From Megalonaias nervosa (Eukaryota > Mollusca > Bivalvia > Unionida > Unionidae): DNA of 64,000 bases. Below, one piece after another: positions 1 through 12,132 of the stretch. Under the pieces are notes generated by a model. It was given only the letters and a program-made list of their open reading frames with translations, searched no databases and was not told the DNA's origin. The stretch is taken from positions 118,386 to 182,385 of the forward strand of contig JAECUM010003670.1 of assembly GCA_016617855.1 (NCBI GenBank), read 5' to 3'. Within the stretch, counting starts at the first letter, position 1. Every line of letters begins with the position of its first letter. A program made the translations under genes and the position numbers.

Positions 1-465
1 CATTTATTCGGTTCTGATGAGAATGCATTTGTTAGAAAAATTGTTTATGTAGCAGACTAGAGGTATCAAGACATTTTTGTTGAGATTTTGTCGGCTTCAT
101 ATGTCATCTCGCAATATCTTTGTCATGATTTTCATTAATCCTCAATTGTTGTCAGTTTTGTCATCGTTCTTCTTTCAAGTTTATTGCTGTGTGAGATTTG
201 TTCAAAAGAAAAGAACAAGATGATGATTTATGTGATACCATAACTTTGATCATTTGGTGTCAGTTTGTTGTCATTTAACACAAATGGAAATATTCCAGAA
301 ATGGATCAAGTGCTACCCTTTCTAAATGTGAGCTCTGTTTTCCAGTTTATGATGTACCTTGAATGCCAATAAAACGAACATTACACTACCATCATGCCCC
401 TTCCACCCTTCAGCCTCGGCCATATAATAAGGCTATACAATAAACCAAATATTTACAGTAGTGAG

Positions 466-795
466 GACCACTCCAGTGGCCTAAGTGGTTAGAGCATCTG
501 CCTAGATGCAGAAGGTTGCGGGTATGAACCCCAGCTGAGTCATACCAGTACCAAAGACTTATAAAAATGGTGCTAGCAGCTGCCTTGCTTGGTGCTCAGC
601 TTTAAGAGGTTAGTGTTAGGACTGGTCGGCCTAATGTCAGGATAATGTGACTGGGTGGGACATGAAGCTACATGTCTGCAGCATGATGCCCCAGTGCTAG
701 ACTATCACTATAAACTGCCACATTGCAGACATCTTAGTGACATGACTGTAAGATTGTTAAAGCTACATTAAAAATCCAAATTACAAGCACACACA
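466..795 (+). mobile_element. tRNA-derived SINE, family A, full length
   Basis: The head resembles a tRNA: a box A-like segment (GTGGCCTAAGTGGTTAGAGC) and a box B-like segment (GGGTATGAACCCC). A body shared by the other family A copies follows, and the element ends in a CA-rich tail. The 13-bp target-site duplication TTACAGTAGTGAG flanks it exactly, at 453-465 and 796-808, which is the signature of retrotransposition. I call it a SINE rather than a tRNA gene because the tRNA part does not fold back into an acceptor stem and is followed by ~250 bp of unrelated body. Confidence 0.9.
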
Positions 796-2288
796 TTACA
801 GTAGTGAGCCATCCAATTTCATTTGCTTCTTTTTCTTTTTTAAAATCCCTGAATTATATTACATGTAGTCAGTTGCTTTCCTCACATGTTTCTTAGAATT
901 ATCCTGTAAGGAACATGTTTTATTCTTTATTTCACCATGTGTATTTTTATCCTGTTAAACTGGTGTCCAGTTTTTATTTCTTGTCATAAAATTTGAACCA
1001 TCTGCTTCTTGCCATTTCATTGACATGAAAATCTTGTGGTTCACTCATAAAGATTGTTTGTGTGTTTGCTGTTTTGACCTTTGTTCAGTACCATTTTTCA
1101 TCCTGATCTCCTGTTTTGAGACTTGTTAATGCAGTGTTTGATTTAACAAAAGAAAGGACAATATCCACCGAATGTCAGACAGTGTCATAAATTCATCCTC
1201 ATTTATTTGTTTAAAATGTGTTGCTTGTGGCTTGCATATTTGTAGTGAAACTGATCCAAATATTTACCATGTTTGCAAATTTTTAAAATCACTGACATGC
1301 TTTTGCATAAAATGTCTCAGTATCATTAACACTTCCTTCACCCCTCACCAAAATCAAGCACACGGCATGCTTTATTGATAAGCCTCCAGCAGTGGGAAGG
1401 GAGACATGGCAGTCATCTTTCTCTTGGTCATATCGTCTACTGTTTGGTATTTTATTTCTTCATAAACATAAAATACTTACACCCTAAGACAATTCATTCT
1501 GCTGACAGGCTTGCTTGCAGCTTTGACCCTGGAATCAAGGTCACAAAGATATTAAGGTTTTGATAAAGTTTTTTCATTAATATTTCCTAAACCCTTTTAT
1601 GGATTTTGTTCATGCTTGGCATAAACCATTATGAAGACAAGACATTATTTAGTGACATGCTTACACAGCCTTTGATCTTGGGGTCCAGGTCATGCATTTT
1701 ACAGCTCTGTCTCAACATGTATGATTCTTGCTAAACATGTCAGACACTTATTGTCTGTTACAGCATAATGACTAGTTCTAAAGAAAATAGTTTCTTTTAC
1801 ATGACTAAATTGATATCATCGGACTAAACTTTCAAGAATTTTGTACTAGTTTCTCTAGTGACAAATAATGTATCACTAAATATGAACCATACTTATCCAT
1901 GTTTTTAAGTTGATTTAGTGGAGGGGGAAAATGCGAAATTCCATATCAGAGAAATTTCATTGATAACAAGCAAACTGAAGCAGAATACATAGGTTTTTCC
2001 GCCTTTAACATATGAAGGCTTTATAGTTTAATTCATGATATTCTGACATAAGGCTTTAAATAAGTTATATATTAATGCTAGAGCACAACCAGAAATAAAT
2101 GAATTTAAAGTAATTTAACATCTTTTAAAAGTAAGCAATCAGCTTTAATAATTGTGATATAGATGTAGTGTTTAAAGTTTTTAATGTAAATACTATTGAG
2201 GTGCATGTATTTGATATAAAGTTTTACCTCTTTTCCTTTATCATTCTGGATGTTTCTTTAGTATTAGAATGTGTTTTATGACTCTTCT

Positions 2289-2847
2289 GCCAGAATAGAA
2301 GGAAAAATTGACTGTGTAATTATGCAATGGCTAAAAAAGAGTTGGTCATACCTCATTGCCAGAGTAGAAGGAAAAATTGACTGTGTAATTATGCAATGGC
2401 TAAAAAAGAGTTGGTCATACCTCATTGCCAGAGTAGAAGGAAAAATTGACTGTGTAATTATGCAATGGCTAAAAAAGAGTTGGTCATACCTCATTGCCAG
2501 AATAGAAGGAAAAATTGACTGTGTAATTATGCAATGGCTAAAAAAGAGTTGGTCATACCTCATTGCCAGAGTAGAAGGAAAAATTGACTGTGTAATTATG
2601 CAATGGCTAAAAAAGAGTTGGTCATACCTCATTGCCAGAGTAGAAGGAAAAATTGACTGTGTAATTATACAATGGCTAAAAAAAGAGTTGGTCATACCTC
2701 ATTGCCAGAATAGAAGGGAAAATTAACTGTGTAATTATGCAATGGCTAAAAAAAGAGTTGGTCATACCTCATTGCCAGAGTAGAAGGAAAAATTGACTGT
2801 GTAGTTATGCAACAGCTAAAACAGAGTTGGTCATACCTCGTTGCCAG
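2289..2847 (+). repeat. 69-bp minisatellite, about 8 copies
   Basis: A 69-bp unit beginning GCCAGAGTAGAAGG and ending GGTCATACCTCATT is repeated about eight times. The central copies are nearly identical and the last two carry small indels and substitutions. Because the period is a multiple of three and the unit lacks stops in some frames, ORFs appear on both strands. They are by-products of the repeat, not evidence of a protein. Confidence 0.95.
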
Positions 2848-3327
2848 CAAATACAGTTACTCAGATTGCTGGAGTTACTGACAAGAAAAAAAAACAAAAC
2901 AACAGCTGTGATATCTAATTTTTCCAATTTATGCATCCACTTCTTGCAGCTCAGACATTTTGATTTGGTCCTCCTGTCTCTTTCCCAAGAAGCTTTTTAG
3001 CAATGTTGTGCAGAAGCACTCACTTGAAACAAATTTTAAAAAATTCTATGTAAATGATCTGATAGATGTTCAAGCCATTACAGCAGTTTTTCAATTTATT
3101 TCACTTTTAAATGTTTTGGATTTGGACTTAAACGATAACGTTTTTAGATTCAATAAGCAAAATTAAGTTTGGTATGCATTCATATGTAAATTACCCGATT
3201 TGCTTTTCAGGTCATCAGTGGTACACAAGTTTTTTTTTTACTTTTTGCTGAATGTTTTGGGACTTCCTGATAAAAATTATGCTAAAACCATTGGAAGTTG
3301 ATAAATAAAATCTGGTATTCGTGTGTG

Positions 3328-3331
<4 letters not shown>

Positions 3332-3378
<47 letters not shown>
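3332..3378. repeat. (AT)n microsatellite
   Basis: Uninterrupted alternating A and T for about 47 bases. Confidence 0.98.
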
Positions 3379-3381
<3 letters not shown>

Positions 3382-4920
3382 CTGATTTGAATTTCATGCT
3401 TTGATGGCAGATTTTCATGTTATATGTCTTCCATGTGGCAGGGCATATCATGTTAAATAGTTCTGTCTGTCCTTCCTTGCATCTGTTCCACCATTTTTGT
3501 CCCCATTTTTGTTTCCACACAGTAATTCAAGTTCTAAGCCATCTGCCATTACCAAACTTTGTAAATAGCTTGCATTTGGGGCAAGGAAGAAAACTTGTCA
3601 GTTTAGGCTTAAAAGGTTAAGAAGTCAAGGTCACAGGGATCGAAAGAAGGAAAACTTTCCATACAGTTACTTGACTTGAATACAATTTACCCCAACCAAA
3701 CTTTGTAAATGGCTTGCATTTGAAATAACCTAAGTTCTATATCATTTACTTTGATCCAGTTTTGTGTATTGCTTGCATTTGAGATGAGAAAAGATGGCTG
3801 TTTGATGAGACCAAGTATATAATGTTGTATTGCAAATACACAAGCTAAATGGGTACTATGTCTTTTAGTGCATATATGCAACTAGTCAAAAAATGGTATT
3901 ACATAAAACATGTATAATAATACAGTCTGCCACATGGCAAGTGTATAATGTGCTGTTTATCATACTCTTCAAAATTTTGTGAACTTTTTTATCGGCAGTG
4001 CAGGTATATGTTTTTCAAACAAAAATCTAGTTTTTACTGGCCAACAGAACAAGCATTCATCTTGAAAAGTACATTTTTCCTTTTAAAAGGCAATTACATT
4101 TATCTCCTTAGTTTTGAGTGTCTCATATCTTGACTTGTGCATGTCCAGCAAATTTCACACTGCACTAATCTTTGTTTTCCAGGTGTTCTAACTGAAATAC
4201 ATTAGACTCTCACAGATACAAAGGCCCCCTGTATATAGTAAAATATTTTTCAGAGAATGAAGCAGATCAGGGTATTAATAGCAAATCAGATGGATAGACT
4301 TTGATCCGTCTGTACATCCTATGGTGGCAGATCTGATGCCATATTTTTTCACAGTTTAACTTTGTATTGGTTGGCATGTATTGCAGTATAGTTGTATTGC
4401 GGCATAGTTGCCAACCCAACATAAATATTACTGGAAATTATTTAAATATTGGCAACACAAGCAAATACTTTTCATTCTGTTACCGATGGTTTTTTGTAGG
4501 AAAAAAATTTAGAAGTATAAAAAAGTTAGCTTTTACATGAACTTAAATCCAATGTTAATGTTTTCATTGAAAGGTTTACATCTGAAATTACTTAAATATT
4601 TATTGGGTCTGTTTTGTCTGGCCATAAAAAGGTTAGAAATTTTTTTTATAAGAAAGGAAAACTGTCAACTATGTTGCTTTATGAAAGAACTCGTAGAGTT
4701 CATATAAATTTCAAAGACTGAGTTACCAACATGATATAGTTGAATAATCATTGCATCCACTATTACTGATTTAAAAAGATTATTTTGATGGTCTGGCAAC
4801 TGTAATGTTCTTTTCCCATGTTTTGTTTCTTTTTACCTGTTTTGTGAAGTAGTTTTAGCTTTACAGCGATGTTGTGGTGTGGTCTCAGCATGCATTTTTC
4901 TTTTGTTTTTCTCCCTGTAG

Positions 4921-5067
4921 AAGTAGAGGAAACGGAGGTTCATGTCAGAGCCTCGTCAACTTTAAAGGCTTCTCCCAAATCTTCTTCTCGCATGAAAGCT
5001 CCTCCTCGGGAGGTTCCAAGAACAGCGCATGAATTAGCTCGAGGTGAACCCATGCCAGCACCAAGGA
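4921..5067 (+). CDS. beta-Spec: Beta-spectrin exon: Ser/Pro-rich linker before the PH domain
   Basis: An internal exon between acceptor CTCCCTGTAG and a GTAGGT donor; 147 bp, starting with the last two bases of a codon and ending with the first base of one. It encodes a low-complexity Ser/Thr/Pro/Lys segment (for example RASSTLKASPKSSSRMKAPP). In beta-spectrins a variable segment of this composition links the last spectrin repeat to the C-terminal pleckstrin homology (PH) domain. Assignment rests on position, phase and fit to the following exons, not on sequence conservation, so it is less certain than the PH exons. Its end phase fits either the exon at 9755 or, by skipping, the one at 11449. 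Confidence 0.65.
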
Positions 5068-5457
5068 GTAGGTTCTTAATTAGCTTGATGGTCCCAGTTT
5101 CACTTGTCATTACAAAATATTTTCCTCAAATTGAAACTTTTTTAATATCTTCCCAATTTCAACAATGACTCTTTGACAAAACATTCTGCTGTCATAACAG
5201 TCATCTGGAATCAGTCTTGTTTTATTTGTGAGGCAACTTGAGAGTTTACTAAAATCAGAGGAAGTCCTCAGCTCTTTATCCAAGAATAAAATTAATGTTT
5301 ACAAGTTTAAAACTGGTCATTTTTCACTAAAATATATTCCAGCATTGCTAGAAGCATCACAAGCAAGATATTGTAAAATCTCAATTTGAGGAGAATTTTT
5401 GGGAAATTTAGTAAACTGGGGGCCAGAGCTCTGAAAATGGTCATGTTATTGTGAATT

Positions 5458-5501
5458 ATTATTATTATTATTATTATTATTAATATTATTATTATTATTA
5501 T
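5458..5501. repeat. (ATT)n microsatellite
   Basis: Repeated ATT with one internal interruption (TAAT). Confidence 0.95.
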
Positions 5502-5570
5502 GTTGGTGTCTTTAATTTATCCTCAGCAATGAGGACAATATAATTCAGTATTAGCATTTTTGCTTTGCAA

Positions 5571-6797
5571 TAGGGGTGAAACAATTAATTGGTTTATTGA
5601 TACTGTTTCCATATTGATACAAGAGGTGAAGAATCTATACAAAACGATACTTTATTGAAGTTACTGCAATCTTCATCTAGTAATTTACCTTTTCATTCTT
5701 TAAATTGAGAATTATTTTGAGTCCTGCGCTTCTTTTGTGTGTAAATAAGAAGAACTATTGATAATACATGCTGGTCTTCTACAAATTAACAAACACAAGG
5801 TGGCTAACTCTCATGGTTCGAAATCTGACCCCAAATCCCAACATATATCAGCACAAAGAAAATAACCAACATTTGTTCCCCATGCATAATTTAAGTCCCC
5901 ATGCATGATTTAAGTACTCATTTAATAACCACACTAAGTTTCTCTGTGGCTGCACATCTTGTCTAATAGATGAAATGTAGGGTGTGTTATGCCAAGAAAT
6001 TGCCTCATTTAATTCAGATATGTGGTTATTGTTTGTTCAAGTCCAGAGTAGAATAATAACCACCAATGAGAACTAAGTGGCATATTCACTGCACAACACA
6101 GCAAAGTATTGGCATCCAAACTAGGTCCATTTAGATACAAAGCACAGAGAAACTTTGCATAACAGTGGCTGTTAAATGATCTGTTAAGTACATAAATCAT
6201 ATGTATGGAACAAGTTTGTAATGTCTCCTTTTAACTGTTATTATATATGCAGTAGTTGACTGATGGGATTTTTGAACAAGATTAGTGCAATATCGGCAAG
6301 AGGCCATATTCCAAACTACGTGAGTTAATGTCGCCTTTTTAATTTTGTAGAAGGGGAGTGGATGTTCTCAGCAATTTACTTCTTCTGTTTTGAAGATAGC
6401 GTTAAATTGACTTCCAGATTTAAGTGAAGACATGAAATTGGTAATAAGATGTTTTTATAACATTCACGCCATGCAAAACAATGGACGTGGTGACAAAGAT
6501 GAGTCCTGCACTAGACCGTACAGTTGCATTATAATCACTGAGATCAGCTGGGTAGTCTGCTTGGAAGTACTTTTTATATCTTGTCAAGGCTGAGAATGGC
6601 ATAAGAACAGATGATAAATCTATGTCTGTCTGTACTCTGCTTACTGGAAATACAACCAGTGTCAACATATAGAAAATGACACCACCTCACCAGCAACAGA
6701 CTTTCTAAGATGAAATGATGATCAAATTGGACATGTGTGTCGATAATGTATTATGAATCGTATCATTGTGTGACAGAGGTGTATTGTTTCACCCTGC
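5571..6797 (-). mobile_element. Decayed hAT-like DNA transposon remnant
   Basis: The left end reads TAGGGGTGAAACAAT and the right end ATTGTTTCACCCTG, an inverted pair of about 13 bases typical of hAT-type ends. On the minus strand at about 6420-6668 an open frame includes the stretch SSAGLIFVTTSIVLHG followed by NV-IKT. This resembles the hAT C-terminal dimerisation motif (SSAGxIVxxxRxxLxxxNV) with substitutions. No clean 8-bp target duplication is visible. It differs from the hAT family at 45.5-48.3 kb, whose ends are CAGACCTGCCAAC. The transposase is far from complete. Confidence 0.5.
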
Positions 6798-6986
6798 TTT
6801 TGGTACAGTTCTAGAGCCACTGCTCAGTGTTCTGAGGCTACTGATTAAAAGCCGTTGGAACACCTTGATGCTCTTCTGCTAAAAAGCCACCTCATAGTAA
6901 TTGTGTGGAGTGACTTTGTAAAAGGGACTTAGCTTAAGGCAGAACTAATCCAAGTAAACTAGAAACCACACACAAAAAATTAAGAT

Positions 6987-7201
6987 ACCATATTTACTCA
7001 CTTATAAGACAAATCCAACTACAAACTGCAAGACCCAGATCTGGCTTAGCATAAGTCACCAGCAGATCTGGGTCTATGCAGTTTATTAGGAGTAATCAGT
7101 AGACCACACTGCATAGACCCTGATCTGCAGGTGCATTATGCTATGACAGCTCAGGATCTTTGTTTTGCAGTTTGACTTGACTCATAAGTGAGTATATACA
7201 G
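6987..7201. mobile_element. 215-bp inverted-repeat MITE-like element, copy 1
   Basis: The ends are inverted (ACCATATTTACTCACTTATAAG at left, CTCATAAGTGAGTATATACA at right). The inside holds two further hairpin-forming pairs around CAGATCTGGGTCTATGCAG and its complement. The same order of blocks recurs at 7575, 12449 and 14826. Length, inverted ends and lack of coding fit a MITE; the superfamily is not determined. Confidence 0.8.
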
Positions 7202-7574
7202 AAACTGGCTTGGGATTATATTTGTACAGATAAATAGAAAAGTACTCCGTTTAATTCAAAATTGAAAAGAGAATTGAATGTTTAGGCCAAGAAGTCATCT
7301 CAGTTGACAAGTGTTGTAGTGAATGCTTTGATGATTTGTGATGTCAGATATAAATTGGTAAACAAAAATTCATGCATGATAGCGGTTTCAGTAATATTTC
7401 TTTGACGTTTCCAGTCATTTGTGTAAAGACATGAGCATCTCTGAAAGCCATCGAAGGTTGATGGTTGCCTTTGGTTTCAGTTTCCATCACCTCAAATGAC
7501 ACCAGATGTCAAACATGGGGGGAAAAAAAGATGATGTACATGATCTAGCATATGTATCTCCCATAGATACTGAT

Positions 7575-7795
7575 TACCATATATACTTGCCTATAAGATG
7601 AGCCCAACTGCAAACTGCACAAACCCAGATCTGCCAACACATAATGCCACAGTAGATCTGGGTCTGTGCAGTTTGTTAGGAGTAATCAGTGGAACAAACA
7701 ACATAGACCCTGATCTGCGGGTGCATTATACTACAGTGGATGAGGAACTTCATTTATTGCAGTTTGACTTGACTTATAAGTGAGTATATATGGTA
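7575..7795. mobile_element. 215-bp inverted-repeat MITE-like element, copy 2
   Basis: The best-preserved ends: it begins TACCATATATACTTGCCTATA and ends TATAAGTGAGTATATATGGTA, so outer TA dinucleotides flank inverted ACC/GGT ends. It shares the central block with GATCTGGGTCTGTGCAGTTTG and the TAGGAGTAATCAGT spacer with the other copies. A short ORF across it is incidental. Confidence 0.85.
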
Positions 7796-9754
7796 CACTA
7801 TGCCTGTGAGAGTATTTCAGTGTTTTTGAAATCAGTATTAAAGGTTTCAGGTGGAGATCTGGCCACTTTCAATAGCCTTATTATAGTTTGCTTATTAGTG
7901 GTCAACAGTAAAAGAAGTAATATTGATAAGTGTTGATAGAAGTATTTTTATTACTTATTTATTGGTCATAAAGTAATGAAGAGTCTGTTTTTACCTGTGG
8001 CATAATCACCATGCATGATTTTTGATTCTTAGCTACAAACAAAAAAATATTCTGTTTTAGCATAGCTTCATTTCTCATAGCATGTTATATTCATGGTTCT
8101 TGCATCAATCTAAACTCTACCTATATTTGCATAAGCAACTTTCGTCATTGATAAACAGCTCATTAATTTTGCTTTTTGATGCTCTGTGATAGTTTAAGAT
8201 GCATGTTATTTCATTACATACCCATTTCCGTTTACATGGTTGATTGTATATGTTACGGATGTTTGATCTTTATTTTGATATCGTAAGCCCAGAATGGAAC
8301 TGTTAGGTGCTTTTACAAGCATTTGTATTATGATATTTTTCAATGCACCGAATCAAACTTAATATAAAATAGAATTTGTTTTTTAATACTATTCACACCC
8401 TGTCACTAAAAATATTTGTAACATCTAAAAAAAACATGAGGGTATGTGATAAATACAAAACCGCATTTTTGTTTTGTCACAAGTCAGTGGAAAGAAGTTG
8501 TTTGATGTGACCTGTAAATTATCTCTTGGCCTAAAGGTCTCGATTGTTTCTAATCTATGTCAATCTCATTCTTTCCGACCTGTAACAAAAGTCATGTTGT
8601 TTTTTGTTATGTATTGTATGTTGTCTTGAAGACTACAGGTGAGTAGGAGAAATTTTGTCTCTTCTGGAAACTAATGTCAAGACATCGTGGTAACAGCTTT
8701 AACACCTGTGGTACCCTGGTGGTGGTAACAGCTTTAACACCTGTGGTAGCCATATCATCACCTTTGTCAGTATTTATCAGTATTAATGAATATTAATCAG
8801 CAGTAATGTTCTTTGCTTTTGCAAGCCATACACATGTATATAAAATCAAAATATGGTGTACAAGTAGACACCACATTCTGAGTCAAGCTTTATACTGTGT
8901 CTTTGTAACAAAGATAATCCAACTTTACATTGTTGTCGCCTGTTACAGGTTTTATTTACTTCATATACATGTTTGTCATGAACAGCTTCCTGTCTTGTAC
9001 AGTCGTATGTGATGTGTGTTTTTATGTTATTAATGAACATATATAACATTTTATGTGGCACTTTATGGCTCTAACATTTCTGGTGTGATAGATGCATCAT
9101 AGATGCTTTGATTGGCTATGTTTCATTTTGTTGCATTTAGTAATTTGGGAGCAGTTTCTATTCTGCTGTAAAAGGTAGTAGTAGTTTTTTGCCTTGTTTA
9201 GTGTATCTGATTCATATCCAGGCTTTTTATGGCAAAATTTAAATTTCTTCATCTCACCACACAAATGGGCTTGGTATCCCATTCTTCCATCCCCCAAAAT
9301 TTGCTTTAATTTCCTTTTGACCTCTTATCTCTTTCTTCTTTTTTTTCTTCTTTTTTGTTTTTGTTTTGTTTGTTGTTGTTGCAGATTTAAGAGTTATTAT
9401 TGTCAAGGAAGCCCATTATAACCCACTAAAATGTTTTACTCCTTTAGGAACAGGTGTGAGAACTATATATTAATCCCTAATGTTTTCTTTTAATTGTGTC
9501 CATATTTTAATATCTCCAATAATTCAGCAACTTTGGCTTGTCAAAATCTCTTTTATATGTAGATGCATAGCCCATTATGTAACCATTCTGCTAAAGCACT
9601 TGCAGTTCATTAATCTGGGTAGTAGAAGAGTTCTTCCCCCTTTTTTTTTTTTTTTTTGTTGTTTATTTTGCTTTTGAGGACTTTGGCTGTTAGCTTGGTT
9701 TGGAAAAAATACTAATCTGAGATTGGAGTATTAAAATGTCGTTAATTTCTGCAG

Positions 9755-9844
9755 TAGAGGAAAAGCGGAAAAGATCACGATCGAAATCTCCCTTTCGCAA
9801 ACTGTTCTCCCGCAAGCGGGATTCTGAGCCTTCGGAGGAGCAAG
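9755..9844 (+). CDS. beta-Spec: Beta-spectrin candidate cassette exon: basic RS-like segment
   Basis: Acceptor TTAATTTCTGCAG precedes and donor GTAAAC follows. The exon is 90 bp and phase 1-1, so it can be included or skipped without changing the frame. It would encode a basic, Ser/Arg-rich peptide (EEKRKRSRSKSPFRKLFSRK, then an acidic end) just before the PH domain. I infer alternative splicing from the phase symmetry and the unusual composition. The exon is not one I recognise from standard beta-spectrin, so it may be lineage-specific. The alternative is a chance ORF with splice-like flanks, but good phase agreement on both sides argues against that. Confidence 0.6.
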
Positions 9845-11448
9845 GTAAACTTTTCCTCCTGTCTGCAGGATTATTTTTATTTACTCCTATAAAAACAATG
9901 TCACTCACTGGCTACAGTTAAACAACTTTTTTTACTGTGATAAGTATTTAATAATAGCCTAAGTTGAATTGGGGCTTTTTGGTTTTGTTTATTTTGTTGT
10001 TGTTTTTTAATTTAAAATCTTCGTGGATCTTTGATCTAGTGTGAAAGGTGAACTATAACTGTTGTTTGACAGATATTTTATCAGAGAACAATAGTTTTTT
10101 TAAATAATTTTATCGCAGAACAAAATTGTGTGAAGTTTGATGTCTGATCCAGTTTTATAATGGCACAAATGTTTCTTTTGTGTAAGTCTTTTAGTTTGCT
10201 TATTGGCCTATGGTTCAGTTGATATTGTTGGACATTTTCAAAAGACCCAGTGGAACTGGAGGTATTTTTTTGAATTTGTTTTTAGGTGGGAGCTGTTAAA
10301 AACGACTGGGTTTTGCAAAAGAATATGGAGAGAAAAACTTTTATGGCTCAAAATTCTTCTGTTCTCCAAACATGTTGCCAGTCCAACATTTTGCATGGAC
10401 AAAAAAATACCATTATGAAACAAAATGTCTGAAGGTTAGAGCAGTTTTCCAAGCAGAATGAACATGTTGCAGATACTTCACACCCTGAACAAACTGGAGC
10501 ATTCAGTATCATATACACTGTACACATGGGGGTGTGGTAGATACTTTGCACACTGAACAAAAACAAAATGGAACATTCAACATTTACACTGTACACATGC
10601 AGTGGGGCAGATACATTGCACACCGAACAAAATGGAACATTTAACATCATTTACACTGTACACATAAGGGGGGGGCAGATACTTTGCACACTGAACAAAA
10701 TGAAACATTCAGCACCATTTACACTGTACACTTGAAGGGGGGCAGATACATTGCACACTGAACAAAATGGAGCATTTAACATCATTTACACTGTACACAT
10801 AAGGGGGGGGGGCAGATACATTGCACACTGAACAAGATGGAGCATTCAGTATTTACACTGTACACACAAAGGGGGCAGTAAATATCTTATAATGCTCTTG
10901 GACATTGTATATGTAGTCATTGATATGTGATGGAATTAACACTATCGAAATTGTAAACTTTGATTTCAGTTTTACATGATACAGTGCTGAATAAAAAAGT
11001 GCAGTGGAGAATGTCATGAAATGAGATGTCCTGCCAGTGAAGTAAAAAATAGGGTAGCCCTTCGAAAACCCAGGACCCAACCATTGCATCTTGCTTTCTT
11101 TTAAGGGCAAGGCTGTCTGCTGCTCTGTTGATGGTTCCGATTTAAAATTTAAATTAAATTTATTTTGTATTTTTGGGTATCAGATTGGTACACTTTGGGT
11201 TTTGAACGTGTGTTATTATGGCGGCTTATAAAACTCTATATTGTGCATCAGTTTGTATACCTGTGTCTTTGCTGTATGGTACCCAAGATTTAAAATTCTG
11301 TCAGTGTATGTATTGTGTTATTGTATTTTTTGCCAGTCTAACTGTGTTGGTAGCATGTATTTTGATGAAATTGTTCATTTCTTTTGGCTGAATGGTTAGG
11401 ATGACTTTGATGGCTAAGCATTTTGATTTCTATCATCATTTTTTTCAG
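9845..11448 (+). other. Spectrin intron with a 70-75 bp minisatellite
   Basis: The only structure I see in this 1.6-kb intron is the tandem array at about 10465-10876. The rest is AT-rich with no recognisable coding. Confidence 0.6.
10465..10876 (+). repeat. Minisatellite of ~72 bp units, about 6 copies
   Basis: Repeated units share TTTACACTGTACACAT, a variable G run of 3 to 10 bases, GGCAGATACTTTGCACACTG and AACAAAATGGAACATT. Unit length varies mainly through the G run and small deletions. Confidence 0.9.
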
Positions 11449-11545
11449 AGCCAGCAGCACCCAGCACTAGTGCAGTTGTCCATGAGGAGGGAGTACTTTC
11501 TAGGAAACATGAATGGGATGGACACAATAAGAAAGCAAGCAACAG
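11449..11545 (+). CDS. beta-Spec: Beta-spectrin exon: start of the PH domain
   Basis: Between acceptor ATTTTTTTCAG and donor GTTTGT; 97 bp, completing a split codon at each end. After a short Pro/Ser stretch it encodes EEGVLSRKHEWDGHNKKASN, which matches the start of the beta-spectrin PH domain (family pattern EGFLxRKHEWExHxKKAxxR). This is the first beta strand and the basic loop that in the family binds phosphoinositides at the inner face of the plasma membrane. Phase joins both the exon at 9755 and, by skipping it, that at 4921. Continues at 12057. Confidence 0.95.
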
Positions 11546-12056
11546 GTTTGTTCATATCCTGATCTTGGTACACAGGCATTTTCATGTTTTGGATTAAATT
11601 TTTTTTTAATTAAATGGACATAAATTTTCTTTTATTTGATATTGTTTGTCTTATGACAGATATAAAACATCATTATTAACAGCTTTTACGTAGATTTTAT
11701 CAAATTTCATCCGTAATAGTCGGCTTGATCAACCTAAACTTCACATTTTTTCAGCTATTATACACAAGCAAGACTTCATTCATTTGGATGCTGCAACACA
11801 GAATACATTAATGGCACTATGCATTGAGAAAGCGTTGACAATTGTGTGAAGTAAAAAACTTAAAATACAACTGTGTTAGCATTGTGGAATGAAATTTAGT
11901 TTCAACCCAAAAATCAAGATCATTATGTAAAATACACCAGATGTTATAATAGTAGTGCAAAAAATAATGTAAGGTATAATAATTGACATTCCTATCACTA
12001 AAGAGATTATGTCCTTTAGAATCCTGATGATGACATTGTTTCTATTCCTTATACAG

Positions 12057-12132
12057 ATCATGGGATAAGGTGTATGCTGTGGTTCATGGCAGCTCATTGT
12101 CATGCTACAAGGATCAGAGTAAAGCCAAGCAG
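12057..12132 (+). CDS. beta-Spec: Beta-spectrin exon: PH domain, second part
   Basis: Acceptor CCTTATACAG, donor GTGAGG; 76 bp. It encodes SWDKVYAVVHGSSLSCYKDQ then SKAKQ, the strand-loop-strand segment of the PH domain (family pattern SWxxVYxVxxxxxLxxYKDxKxA). The first base completes the Arg codon begun in the previous exon, and the exon ends on a codon boundary. The fit to beta-spectrin is residue by residue, so the assignment is firm. Confidence 0.95.

Larger units (their letters stand above)
1..4920 (+). other. Non-coding stretch upstream of the first visible spectrin exon
   Basis: I found no spectrin-repeat coding in any frame here, so this is most likely the large intron preceding the exon at 4921. 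It contains a full-length SINE at 466-795, a 69-bp minisatellite at 2289-2847 and an AT run at 3332-3378. The open frames on both strands over the minisatellite come from the repeat itself. The rest is AT-rich sequence in which I recognise nothing. Confidence 0.6.
5068..9754 (+). other. Spectrin intron carrying repeats
   Basis: This 4.7-kb intron holds an ATT microsatellite, a decayed hAT-like element (about 5571-6797), two copies of the 215-bp inverted-repeat element (6987-7201, 7575-7795) and, at 8687-8745, a short direct duplication of TAACAGCTTTAACACCTGTGG. A T-rich tract precedes the next exon. I see no other coding exon that fits the spectrin phase. Confidence 0.6.

Noticed and set aside
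466..540. tRNA gene-like segments with box A and box B (also near 19990, 21480, 23332, 22528, 52232)
   Set aside because: They are heads of SINE copies: followed by shared non-tRNA bodies, tails and target duplications, and without a paired acceptor stem.
2271..2726. Plus- and minus-strand ORFs of 139-151 codons made of repeated peptides
   Set aside because: Purely a product of the 69-bp minisatellite, open on both strands.
9437..9443. Possible micro-exon GAACAG between CTTTAG and GTGTGA
   Set aside because: Splice-like flanks, but the six bases add nothing recognisable to spectrin and such sites arise often by chance.
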